64,000 nucleotides of DNA from NCBI GenBank assembly GCA_951799425.1, contig OX637395.1, positions 13,308,451 to 13,372,450 of the forward strand, written 5' to 3'. The translations under genes and the position numbers were made by a program. The stretch comes from Ilex aquifolium. Taxonomy: Eukaryota > Streptophyta > Magnoliopsida > Aquifoliales > Aquifoliaceae. Below the pieces are notes generated by a model. It searched no databases, was not told the origin of the DNA, and saw nothing but the letters and a program-made list of their open reading frames with translations. Shown one piece after another: positions 1 through 10,222 of the stretch (within the stretch, counting starts at the first letter, position 1; each line of letters begins with the position of its first letter).

Positions 1-664
1 TCGCCAATTATTCTCTAGCGATCTAGTTCACAAAAAGCTGAGAGTTAGAATAAAAATTCAACTGCTCAACACCCATATCTTGAGCTAGTCTTACTCCTGA
101 GATCAAGGTCTCGTATTCGGCTTTATTATTTGATGCACCAAACTATAGTCTTATTGATTTTTCCAACATATCACCTTTTGGGGATTTCAGTATTATCTCG
201 ATTGCTAATCCCTTATGGTTTGAGGAACCATCAACAAAATAGTCCCATGCATTTTAAAGCTTTGGGGCGTCTCCCCCAACTTCATGTTCCAAGGCACTTG
301 GGACTATCTTCTGTTCGGTCATCTTCCTCCTAACTTTAGGTTCCAAGGCACTTGGGACCTTTTGAAGTTTGTTAGTAACTTATGCTCCAAGTGTGAGCTC
401 AACCAATAAACCTTCAATTATATGTCCTTTGATTGTGATTTCGGGCTTATGGGTGATGTCGTATTCACAGAGTTCCACTATCCAATTCGATATCCTTCCA
501 GACAAGTCAGCCCTTCTGAATACGGCCTTTAGGGGTTGATCGATCAAGACCTTCACTAATGTGCTTGGAAAGAGAGCCTTAGTTTTGTAGTCGAGTTGAC
601 CTTGGCTAGGGCCAATTTGTCTAATGGCAAGTGACTTGATCTCAATCGTACGCACCCAAGTATA
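1..664 (-). pseudogene. gypsy pol: RNase H and RT/RNase H connection, decayed
   Basis: The minus-strand translation of 380-650 contains DQPLKAVFRRADLSGRI and ELCEYDITHKPEITIKG, the usual segment between RT and RNase H in plant gypsy pol. Bases 1-160 translate to an RNase H core with ASNNKAEYETLISGVRLAQ and YSNSQLFVN, followed by an in-frame TAG near 25-27 where most relatives have a glutamine codon. The frame also breaks between these two parts. The piece is cut by the window edge on its C-terminal side and by the 665-2162 insertion on its N-terminal side. Non-functional. Confidence 0.8.
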
Positions 665-2162
665 AGTTGTCAAGTTGTAATATTCTCAGTGAAGTCTGAG
701 GTCGATTCCACAGGGAGTTATCTGTTGGAAACTTGAAATAGAAAAAGATTGTGAAACAGTGGATTGGGGTGTGAGCTTAGTGATTTGAAAATAACTTGTT
801 TAAAAACACGAGTTTGAAACAAATGGAAAAAAATGGCATTCTTTAGCTTTGGGACCGGTACATATATGCCATTGCTTGAATTCATGATATTGTAACCATA
901 CCACAATTAACGCCAGTGTCAACAACAAGTTAATCGAAAGGTATTTAATATAAAACCATAACATAGCAACCATCAGGTTAACTGGAAGGTATATGCACCA
1001 TACCACAACCAATTTACCCTAGCAAACCCGAAGGTACAACCATTCAAAAGTTTACTTTGATAAGTTGATTGGAAGGTCTTTGCATTAATGAAAAAAAAGC
1101 TCCAGATTATGTATTGAATCAAAAGCATTTGATATGCCGAGATTAACCCGTCTATAACCAATTTCCTAACTGTTACATAAAACCCATCTTAGTATTTTAT
1201 TAATGCATGCATGAAGTAAGTAAAACAATAAAGATGGTATGGAAATAACAATAAACCCTAGCACAATACTTGCATGAACCATGAGCATAGCCTAGGTAAT
1301 ACAAAGTACAGAACGTTAAAATATGTACCATCCATCACTTAAGGGAGGTTTAAACATTAGAGCATAAAAAAAATGCAGCATATCATAATTCAAGCAACGG
1401 TTACACACGTTCTTCCCCTCTTACTAAAGAGCTAATGAAAAACTACCCACTCTTCATAGTCATAGACAACCGAAAAAAGTGGGAGAACTTCATTACTTAG
1501 AGCAAGATTGGAATTATAATACCAGTAAAACAAAATAAATAAAAGCTCCTAACTCCTCCCCAAGGTTAGATTGAAACACTGCCACACTTCCTTTACCAAG
1601 TCAAGGCTAGGAAAAGTGAGAGATGTTCAACCCTCCAAGTAGGAAGAGGTCTTCAAGAAATGTAGAAGAAAGGGTTTGGCTAGGAAAGCCTATTTTCTAA
1701 CCCGAAAAACATTATAATCAAACTAGTATGGGGTTGTTTATAGGAAAACAAGGGTTGATCCGGTGGCAGAACTGACCAATCAAAGTGCAGTAGTCACCAA
1801 GCAGACCAATGAGGAAGGACTGTCATTTAAGGCGGTTTAAGTACCGTCCGAACGCTAGCACACTATCTGGACGGTGGCCTATCTCTGGTTTTTCAAGAAA
1901 TTGCTCCTTGGGACTTGTGCCAGCCACTTGCTTCACCCTCCGGATGCTCCTCAACGTCCGATGCTGGCAACCTCCAATTTTTCTTCTTTTGCACTTTTGT
2001 CCTTCAACTTTCCAAAATTGCTCCTTAGCCCTGGATTTTCAAAATATTAAATTTTCACCCATTAGTAATTATATCATTTAATCTTTACCTTTTAATTATT
2101 AAATTGATGGAATTAACCCTCTAAACATATACAATAAAGGTCAATTTTTAGGGTTAATCAAC
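665..2162. mobile_element. 1.5-kb non-coding insertion in gypsy pol
   Basis: The pol reading is interrupted here and resumes beyond 2171. The octamer CAAGTATA stands at both edges (657-664 and 2163-2170), and reading across with one copy removed gives a plausible pol sequence through the junction (RLYT then WVRTIEIKSL). This supports an insertion with an 8-bp target duplication. No coding domain is visible inside. The left end carries GTCGATTCCACAGGGAG, similar to a motif seen in many plant repeats. I see no clear terminal inverted repeat, so the superfamily is open; a hAT-like or other non-autonomous element is possible. Confidence 0.5.
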
Positions 2163-2170
2163 AAGTATAC

Positions 2171-3380
2171 AGTCTATGCGTCAATGAGGGTCTACCTGAT
2201 GTAGCAAACTGGTTTCATACTCCTTCCGAACTTCTTCATTAATGTTCACTCATTGTATGTTTAGAGATTGCCAAGTATATGTACAATAACTCATTTTGCT
2301 CGGGCGTTGTTAAGAGTGGGGGCTTGGCATGGTAAGACTTCAGGTCTTTAAATGACTTCTCACATTCTTATGTCCAAATACCTCATCCTTTTGTTTTAGG
2401 GCTTGAAAGAATGTTTTGTACCTATTAAATGACCTGGTCATGAACCGGTTAAGTGTAGCAACCATTCTTGTCAGCCTTTACATCTCCTTCCTTGGAGGCT
2501 CTAGCTCGATCAAGGCTTTGATCTAATTGGAATTAGCCTCAATTCACCTATTGGTTTTCAAAAAACCCAAGAATTTCCCAAACCCAACTTGAAAATCACA
2601 ATTTGAGGTATTGAGCTTCATTCCAAACTTTCATACCCCATTAAAATTCTTTTGCAAATCTACTAGGTGGTTGGAAGCCTTCTAGTTTTTGACCAACATG
2701 TAATCTATGTACACCTCCAATCGTATGACTAAACTATGGTAGATTTCCCCTACATTCTTGAGCCCGAATGATATAACTTTGTAGCAGTATATGCCCAATG
2801 GGGTTATGAAGGAGGTCTTCTTTGGGTTAGTTTCAAAAAGGGAGATCTAATGATGATTCCTATAAGTATCTAGGAAGTTCATTCTCTCGTGCCTAGACTT
2901 GGCATCCACCATCTGGTCAATCTTTGGAAATGAAAAGTTATCCTTCGGGTTTGCATTGTTAAGGTCAGTGAAATCCACATAGACTCTCCACTTCCCATTT
3001 TTCTTCTTTACCACCACGGTATTTGAAAGCGAAATACCTCTTTGGTACACCGAGCCTCCAATAGCTTGCTGACCTCTTCATTAACAACCTTAATGTGCTG
3101 AGGTGTTGACCTATTTTGCTTCTATTTTACTAGCTTGAAGCTTCAGTTTACATGCTACTGATGAGAAATCAACTCTAGGTTAATGCCCGACACCTTGTAA
3201 TGTGTCCATGCGATCACATCCATGTTCTTCCTTAGTAGGTCCTCCAGGACCTCCTTTTCTTCTTGCAGCAGTGTGGAGCCTAGTAGAAAGAATTTCTCAC
3301 GGTTATTTATGTCTATGCGAATAGTGATCAAATCCTCCACTTCTCACTCGGTCGGGCCTATCTACAGCTCCTCCAAGCCT
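2171..3380 (-). pseudogene. gypsy reverse transcriptase, decayed
   Basis: Minus-strand translation shows VVVKKKNGKWRVYVDFTDLN (about 2950-3020), then NFLDTY (first catalytic aspartate present) and PLGIYCYKVISFGLKN, ending with an alpha/beta tail and a PPLLTTPEQNELLYIYLA segment. The catalytic box at 2700-2711 reads YIDY, where functional gypsy RTs have YxDD. Bases 3155-3340 encode the linker between protease and RT (EKEVLEDLLRKNMDVIAWTH). Several stops interrupt the frame. The enzyme cannot be active in this copy. Confidence 0.85.
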
Positions 3381-3389
3381 AAACTTTCA

Positions 3390-3930
3390 TGCTTTGATCG
3401 CTATTTTGGGCTTGGTTCAGGTACCTTCTCGGCGTCCCCGTCTTTGTTCCTGATGCTCTTTCCTCTTACTGATGCATATAAACAACTTCTTGTGCAGACC
3501 TGTTCCCCCCGAATGTCAATGATTCCCTTTTCAGAAGGGAACTTTAGGATCTGGTGATAGGTGGAGGGGATTGTCTTTATCTCATGCAGCCATGTACACC
3601 CTAGTATGGCATTGTAAGATGATTGCAACTGGCCCTACTCACATTGGTAGGGTGACTTTCCCCTTCGATAGTACGATCTCGCCACTAAATCCTACTAGTG
3701 GAGTGTAAACCTTCTTGAGGTTATCCTTCTTTAAGCCCAATTTTTTGAACTGTCCCATGTGCATGACCTCTGAGGAAATCCCATGGTCAATTAATACCTT
3801 TTTCACATTTAAATTCGCGATCCTTAGGATTAGAATTAAAGTGTAGTTATGGGGGTGGTGAATCCTTGTCAAGTCTTCATTTAAAAACTTGATCAGTGCA
3901 TCCAACTGATTGGTTCGTTGTTTCTTTTGG
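3390..3930 (-). pseudogene. gypsy aspartic protease, decayed
   Basis: Two minus-strand stretches (3639-3905 and 3401-3628) form a retropepsin-like region. The first contains NLNVKKVLIDHGISSEVMHM, where the active-site triad reads DHG instead of D(S/T)G. The second has YNAILGCTWLHEIKTIPSTY and LKFPSEKGIIDIRGEQ, the conserved distal part of plant gypsy proteases. The two are in different frames. Family assignment is firm; activity is excluded by the altered triad and the frame break. Confidence 0.75.
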
Positions 3931-3944
3931 ACATGCTCGGTTGA

Positions 3945-5146
3945 TCAGTGAACTTGGTTAATTTCTCCAACCTGTGCAATCTTCTGTATGTGGGCTTGGG
4001 TGGCCTTATTGGTAGCCATATTTGGATTTTTAGTGGTGTGAATCACATAAACCATGCCAGTCAAGTCTGGTACTTGACCACTTGTATCTTCCTTGGTGAT
4101 CGCCTCTGTTTTGGCATTTTCCTCATCTATGAACTGAGCAAGATGGTTAGCTTGGTGGTAGGAACACTTTAGATTTGGATTGCTCTTCTTTGGATCTCTA
4201 GTCAACTTGTTGGTCATCGAAAATAGGGTTTTAAAATCTTGTAGATTGGTTCCTTGCATACCTTGTTTTACCCCCAAAGAATGATGAACGATACGGGTAA
4301 CCTCCTTATCCTTACCTTTTACGACCAAGTGTGGCTGGACCTTCCTATCTTTGTAGTTCAGCTTTCAACTCGTTGATCCCTGTGGACCTCCCTGCCAAGC
4401 TCGTCATCTACCTTTGCATTCTTTCTCACTCTAGCCATCAATTCCTCCATATTGATGGCTGGGTATCAGGTCAAAGATTGGTATAGTGGGTTCTCTTTTG
4501 GTAACCCAATCTTGAATTATACGACTGAAATATCGAGATTGTAGCTCTCTATATTGTTCATTGTCTCTCAATAATGATGGACATATTCCTGTAGGGTTTT
4601 GTCCTATTTTTCTTCAAAGAAAGCAACATCCTAATGTCTTTTGGGTGTCTGCTACTTGGAATGAATCACATTTTAAACTGCTCTGTTAGTTGCACCCAAC
4701 TAGTAATTGAATTCTTTAGGAGATGATCATACCACTTCATTATCGACTTCCCCAAGCTGCTCAGGAATGTTGTATACATGTGGGTTTCATTTTTCTTGGT
4801 GCATCGCCATGAGCTATATGTAGCGATAGATATGGGCAACAGGATCCATCTCGCCATAATAGAGTTTAAAGTTTGGCACTATGAACTTGTTGGGTATCCT
4901 TTCTTCCTCTATCCATCAGGTGAAGGTGGATTCCCCCCAAATATTATTTGTGGCCCTCCTACCCATGTCTTGAGCAGTTTGGTGCTTGGGACACTTTAGA
5001 TGGCTATCAAGTTTCTTGGTAATAAAACACTTCCAGTTGTCTTCCTAGTCTTTGATTCGAGTAGATTTAAGTCTCCCATATCCATCAAGTACATCATATC
5101 TAGGCTTGTATCTGTGTTTGGTTGGGTTCCGCCTACAGTTGGCATG
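3945..5146 (-). pseudogene. gypsy gag, C-terminal part, decayed
   Basis: The minus-strand frame around 4666-4857 reads MYTTFLSSLGKSIMKWYDHL followed by SITSWVQLTEQF, matching the retrotransposon gag core (SLxGxAxxWYxxL...SWxxLxxxF). Further along, 3945-4328 holds a charged, low-similarity tail with a degenerate CSYHQANHLAQFI segment that may be what is left of the zinc knuckle and its flank. The gag reading frame is cut at 5147-5151 by the solo LTR and continues past 7778. Confidence 0.7.
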
Positions 5147-5151
5147 ATAGG

Positions 5152-7773
5152 TGTGACGCCCCTAAAATCGGGGGTCCTTTGTCAACTCGTTGATCATCCA
5201 TCTTTTTTTTTTCATTGATCATCCATCAACCAGCAAAAATACCCGTGAATTTCGCATAACCCGACACCACGGCACAACATCCCGTTTACCGGGATCACAA
5301 AAACACAAAGTTTGGGCAGAGTCTCCTTTGTACTGGGCACTCCCAAATGCATAACATGTGTACACTTCGATCACATGACCCCATCCGAGGTCCAATATAC
5401 AACAATTTATTCTCATTTAATGTTCATTTATATCATTTGAATAAAAGGACATAAAGCCCGAAAGCATGGCAAAGCATTCTTAAAAATTTAGATTTTAGGA
5501 AAACCTACCGGTAGAAGATGACCATGTTCTATCGGTAGGAAAACCCTCTGAAAAAGTTTTACCAGTAGATTTGTCATCATTCTACTAGTAGGAAAACTCA
5601 CTGGAAAAGTTCTACCGCAAAACTTGAAGTTCTACCGGTAGGTTTTGCCTACTGGAAAAGTTCTACGGGTAGAAGAACTCGTCGTTCTACCGGTAGATTT
5701 TAACAGTTTTCCTACGATTCCTTCCTTTTTCAATTCCAATTCATTCCAAACTTATACAACCTCATACCAAACTCATATAAAATTAATTTTAAGAAAAATA
5801 CAGTTCACATGAGTTCACTTTACAATCCTTTACAATATCACATGTCCAAAACTAAATAACATAAAAGTTTTTGTTTTTACAACACATGTTTCAAAAGCCA
5901 CAACTCGGCTTTTCTTCTAACATGAGGGCCCAATTGAGAGCCATCCACTGGCGCATATCCCGCACCTGAAATTTTGTCCCCATAAAGGGTGAGTCACGCT
6001 CAATAGGGTATCTCCTAAAGAGACTACTCCCCAACCTAAATGCATATGAAATGTCCATATGCGAGTTCAACAAACAAAAATTAATCCATTCAAGAATATG
6101 CAATTCATAATGGATTCTCTATGTCAAGCCATGTTATGAGATGAGACTCACATATGCAACTCAACCCGAGCCTTTATCAGCTCCTATCACCCATGCAATA
6201 TCATGAGTATAAAATCGAGCATTCCAAGCCCTTGCCATTGATATTGCACATCCAACGGCCTTTTTTAAAAAAATAAACCATGTGTTTTTGTTGCGTATTG
6301 GGATTTTGGTGTTTCACCGTCGGTTCCGCACACCGATAAACTTTTTTGAACTTTCACCGGTGGAAGTGTATAAACCAATAACCAGGTCTTGCACCCGAGG
6401 GAGTATGTAGCCCTTTTTGCTATACCCGACACAAGTTTTTCATGCAACCGTGAAACTCTGTCGAACCTTGGTCCGACTGTACCGAGCCCACTTATCAACG
6501 ACCAAGAATGGTGTTTGATCCAACCATGCACACAGGCCCACACTCATGTTAATGCCCACAAATGCGATGTTTCCCGTGTATATGCAAATGTATATGTACA
6601 ATTGTAATTCTCAACTTGTTCAATATGTCACAAAGCACAATATGAACAATTTCAATCTCCAATCAACATACTACATGGTCAATTACATCAATAGCATATA
6701 ACCACCATCAATAGCTTCAATGTTAATATATCACATACATATACCAACATTTTTCAACATCAATTTTCAAGCATGTTACAACATAGTCAATGTAATTAAC
6801 ACACTTAATCCACATTGGCATTTAATCAAACACCTTCAAGGCACCAAATCATGTAATCATATAAAATGTCAAATTTCATCACATAACTCAAGAAATCACC
6901 TCAAGTAATTTCTACATACTCAATTCAAGCGAGAATTGATTTTTACCCATTTCATTATCCATTTTCCACATTTCAACAACAATAGGGAAGTCCTAAACAT
7001 GAGATTACATCTCTAACACCCTATCCACTCCATATAACAACCCTAGGTTGGAAATAAACCTAGTTAGGATGAAAACCTACCTCTTGAAGCGTAAAACGAA
7101 GGTAGAAAACTCCAAGAATCCCAAGTCACGCCTAAAACCCTTGATTTCTCCAAGCTCATTTTTGGAACTTCACCTAAATTCGTGCTTCTTGGTATGGTTG
7201 TGTATCCCTCGATGAGGAGAACAACTTTTGTTCTTGGGTTGAGTCGATTTGAGCAAAGCTTGGCTCTAGATCGTAGAGAGAAGGTCTGAAACCCTTCCTC
7301 TTTCTCTCTCTTCTTTCTCTCTCTTTTCTAACGGATAAAGACTGAAGAAATGGGGAAGAAAATTTAATTTTCTTCCCTTTTTATACTCTCTAATTACTTG
7401 GTCCACAATTCGCCACACGTTCTTCATTCCCGGGTCCGATTTCGTCCCGAAACGATTAAATTTCATCCCGGTTCAAGTTCAAAATATTTTTATATGAAAT
7501 TCCTTTAAATTATTTTTCAACTTTTGAAATTTTATTTCATACCTCATTTTTAGATCACGCGACACCCGGTCGCCTCGTAAAACATGAAAAATTCGACTAT
7601 CTCGAAATTCGATGAAAATTGACTGGGTAACTAAACTTCGCGAGACGAATCCAACGGTGAGGTCCGTTTCGTCATCCGAGTTCTAGAAAAAATTAAGTTT
7701 TCAAACCGTACCGCAGTGACAAATTACCGTTTTGCCATTTTTCATAAAAATTCAAATTTACCCGGGTTTTACA
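5152..7773 (+). mobile_element. Solo LTR of a large-LTR gypsy element (TSD ATAGG)
   Basis: The segment begins TGTGACGCCCCTAAAATCGG and ends CCCGGGTTTTACA, both usual for LTRs of plant gypsy elements, and is flanked by exact 5-bp duplications ATAGG (5147-5151 and 7774-7778). Nothing coding is seen in its 2622 bp. A cluster of short inverted CTACCGGTAGA-type motifs lies at about 5500-5700. A TTTTTATACTCTC stretch near 7377 could be the LTR TATA box. It sits inside the gag of the minus-strand gypsy element and is therefore younger than it. The solo state implies LTR-LTR recombination. Confidence 0.75.
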
Positions 7774-7778
7774 ATAGG

Positions 7779-8220
7779 ATTATGCTTGGTCGTTAGTCCC
7801 CTCATGGCAAAATCTTTTAGAGACTTCATGATCTTAAGAACTCCTCAGAGCTTCTTTTCACTCCTGGTTCTCCTTTTTCAATCTTTCATCCTCCTTCTAG
7901 GACCTTCGAAGCATGGCATCCTAAGCATTCAATCGGTCGTAGAAGGATCGTATCAGCTTCATGAAGGCCGAAACTTCTTCTTTTGTTTGGGGGACATCAT
8001 CTTGGGGGTTTATATTATTCTGGGGATTGTATCACCCCGGGGACGTGTTCTCACGATCTCTTTGTTCTTCATTTGAAATTCTAGCAGTACTATACCTCAT
8101 GTCACTCTCCGAGCATAGAGGCACATGGTAGTTACATTCAAGGTTAGACTTATCCGAGTGTTGGTCATCACGTGGCGATCTTAGTGTGCTTTGTAGGTTT
8201 GACATGGTTGAATCTCTCTT
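7779..8220 (-). pseudogene. gypsy gag N-terminal part and leader, decayed
   Basis: This is the continuation of the minus-strand gypsy element between the solo LTR and the PBS. It is the expected location of the 5' untranslated leader and the start of gag. No clean reading frame survives and no strong motif is visible; the identification rests on position between the gag core and the PBS. Confidence 0.5.
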
Positions 8221-8240
8221 CGCTTCCCACATACGACACC
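8221..8240 (-). other. Primer-binding site of the minus-strand gypsy element
   Basis: On the minus strand the bases read TGGTGTCGTATGTGGGAAG, three bases away from the LTR edge at 8244. It parallels TGGCGCCGTCTGTGGGAA, the PBS of many plant Tat/Athila-like gypsy elements, and the similar sites at 15304 and 53444. Confidence 0.65.
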
Positions 8241-8243
8241 AAT

Positions 8244-9009
8244 TGTATGAGGGAAAAATCTCACACCTTCTGATGAAGTGGAAGCAAAAGGAATTCTGGT
8301 AGGAATGGAACAAATTCGGGTGCACATTCCCCTACAAAACGAACAAACTGCCTGGGATCAGGGGTTTACTGACTGGAGACACTCCGATGCTTAAGTTAGT
8401 AAGGGTCTAAGATCAATCAAGCAAATTGTAAGGAAAGAAATGTGTACCTTAAACTTAAACTAATTCGATATTTATAGGCACTCGTCCCTACTTTTTACGG
8501 TTTAGATTCACAGTTGTTGCTTAATTTGTGTTGGAATCTTTCTAGACTTCCTTTCTTATTGATCAATTATTTAGGTCACATGTTTGTAATGTGCACTTAT
8601 GATTTAGGAAATTTCCTTATTGGCGGCCTAACACCGCATATGATTATTCGGGATAACCAAGCTATCTTTTTGTTCAATCTTAGTCGTTATCAAGAGTTCT
8701 ACTCAAATTCGAACTGTCATATGCCTGCTCGGTCTTTATTGACTGCCCGGCTGCAGTATTGGCTGAGTCGCTCGATGATAAGGATCTATTTATAGTCGGC
8801 TTGTCCAGAGCTTGTTCGGCTACTTCATTCCTAACTCGGTCAGAGGCACTTTGCCTTCGCTATATTGTCATTTCTTTCTTTCATCACATGTCATGGGCCC
8901 CTTCAACTATGGTATGGATTTATTGGAATTTTACTTGTGAAGAAACTATAAACGCTAGGTTTGGTTGGAACAAATTGGTGTCTTAGCATTTTTTAATTCG
9001 CAACTTACA
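8244..9009 (-). repeat. 5' LTR of the minus-strand gypsy element
   Basis: The internal edge (8244, TGTATGAGGG) follows the PBS. The outer edge is placed at CTTACA (9004-9009), giving TG..CA ends and 766 bp, but it cannot be confirmed because the partner LTR is outside the window. A minus-strand TATA box lies at 8469-8477. Open frames inside (for example 8514-8986) show no protein signature and are taken as chance. Confidence 0.5.
8468..8478 (-). promoter_or_regulatory. TATA box of gypsy LTR
   Basis: Minus strand reads CCTATAAATATC about 230 bp before the PBS, the expected U3/R position for transcription of this element. Confidence 0.5.
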
Positions 9010-10222
9010 TAGGTCAACCTGAACATGACATGCCAATATTTATGTTGGGTCATTGTAAGACATCCGACACTATTAATTAAAAGGATTGGGTAAAAAATGG
9101 AGAATGATTGATGCAGGATATTTCAGCCACCCATCTCAACTAAACTGCAATACAAGAAGCACAACCCAAAGTACGGGTAGGCCAAACACTCCAATGGACA
9201 CTCTCTTTTAGATGACCCATTAAAAATGTCATTACACATGAATGAGTCAATTAAGGAAGACTTCTAAGTTAATCATATATGGTTAGATCTGGGTTACTTT
9301 CAGTTGATCATCAACTAGTTACCATATATCTCTCTATAAATCTTTAAAGGGCTGACTTTAGATTTTCATCTATAACTGGGGATCCACCATCCATGAACAA
9401 GTGTGGAATCAATTACTCTTACTCAGACGACATAGAAACTCAACAACATCATTATTTTTCTTTCATCCTAAGCTCATGTAATCCGAGTTGGAGTGCCAAA
9501 CAACCATAGGTCGGCACCACACTATTGTCCCCATACATCTAAGAGCTTTATTTTCTTGTCCTCTTTTTGCAAATCCTAAGAATCTCACACAACTAATAAT
9601 TTGTATTCATCAACAACATCAATCCAGAGAGATGTCCAATTAAAATGAACGATAAGGGCCTACATAAGGAATTTATAGCCCAACCTAGCATAGACCTTTT
9701 CTAGGTGTATTTTGAGGATTTCTTTTTATTGTGTCGGGTCCCACTACGATACCAAAAAATACTTTTTTCGGTATCGTACCTCTACTTTTCACTAATGGAA
9801 ATGCACCACGTATACAATTCACTTATTTTATAATTTTTATAATTTTATTATTTTTCAATCAATAGTTGCAAATTATTCAATTCAAAATCGATGACCGAGA
9901 TTAATGGAGGCATGGTATTGACTTTAGTACCGAAACCTTACCCTTTTGTGTTAATGATTTCTAGAGTTGTCAGATGTTAATCTTCCAAGAACAAAATTTC
10001 TATGAAATTGGTCAATTAATTCTCCAAATCATGTCTTAGTATCTCTACAATTAGATAGTATTTTATAATTCATATCACATATGCTTATAGCTCTAAATTG
10101 GTGTTTTTACAGTTTGTGACTTCAAGTCTTGTGTGTGCTAGATTGGCTTCCATAGGAAACCTTCTTGTCTCATAAGGTTTCTTAATCATTGACATGCCAA
10201 TTGCCTGGATTAGAAAGAGTAT
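9010..10222. other. Intergenic DNA, no gene seen
   Basis: AT-rich DNA with no domain on either strand. A short inverted pair, TACGATACCAAAA and TTCGGTATCGTACC, lies near 9740-9780. The left flank of the LTR that follows (10085-10222) may be decayed internal sequence of that element, but no gag motif could be found. Confidence 0.4.

Larger units (their letters stand above)
1..9009 (-). mobile_element. Old Ty3/gypsy LTR retrotransposon, 3' part outside window
   Basis: Read on the minus strand from the right, the order is 5' LTR (8244-9009), PBS, gag, protease, reverse transcriptase, RNase H; integrase and the 3' LTR would lie left of base 1. This pol order with RNase H after RT is typical of Ty3/gypsy, and the primer-binding site TGGTGTCGTATGTGGGAAG resembles the TGGCGCCGTCTGTGGGAA type common in plant Tat/Athila-like gypsy elements. 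All coding parts carry stops and frameshifts, so the copy is dead. Two later insertions, 665-2162 and 5152-7773, account for about 4.1 kb of its length. Domain order is directly visible; the lineage is inferred. Confidence 0.85.

Noticed and set aside
8514..8986. Two overlapping plus-strand open frames
   Set aside because: They lie in the U3 part of a minus-strand LTR and show no protein signature.
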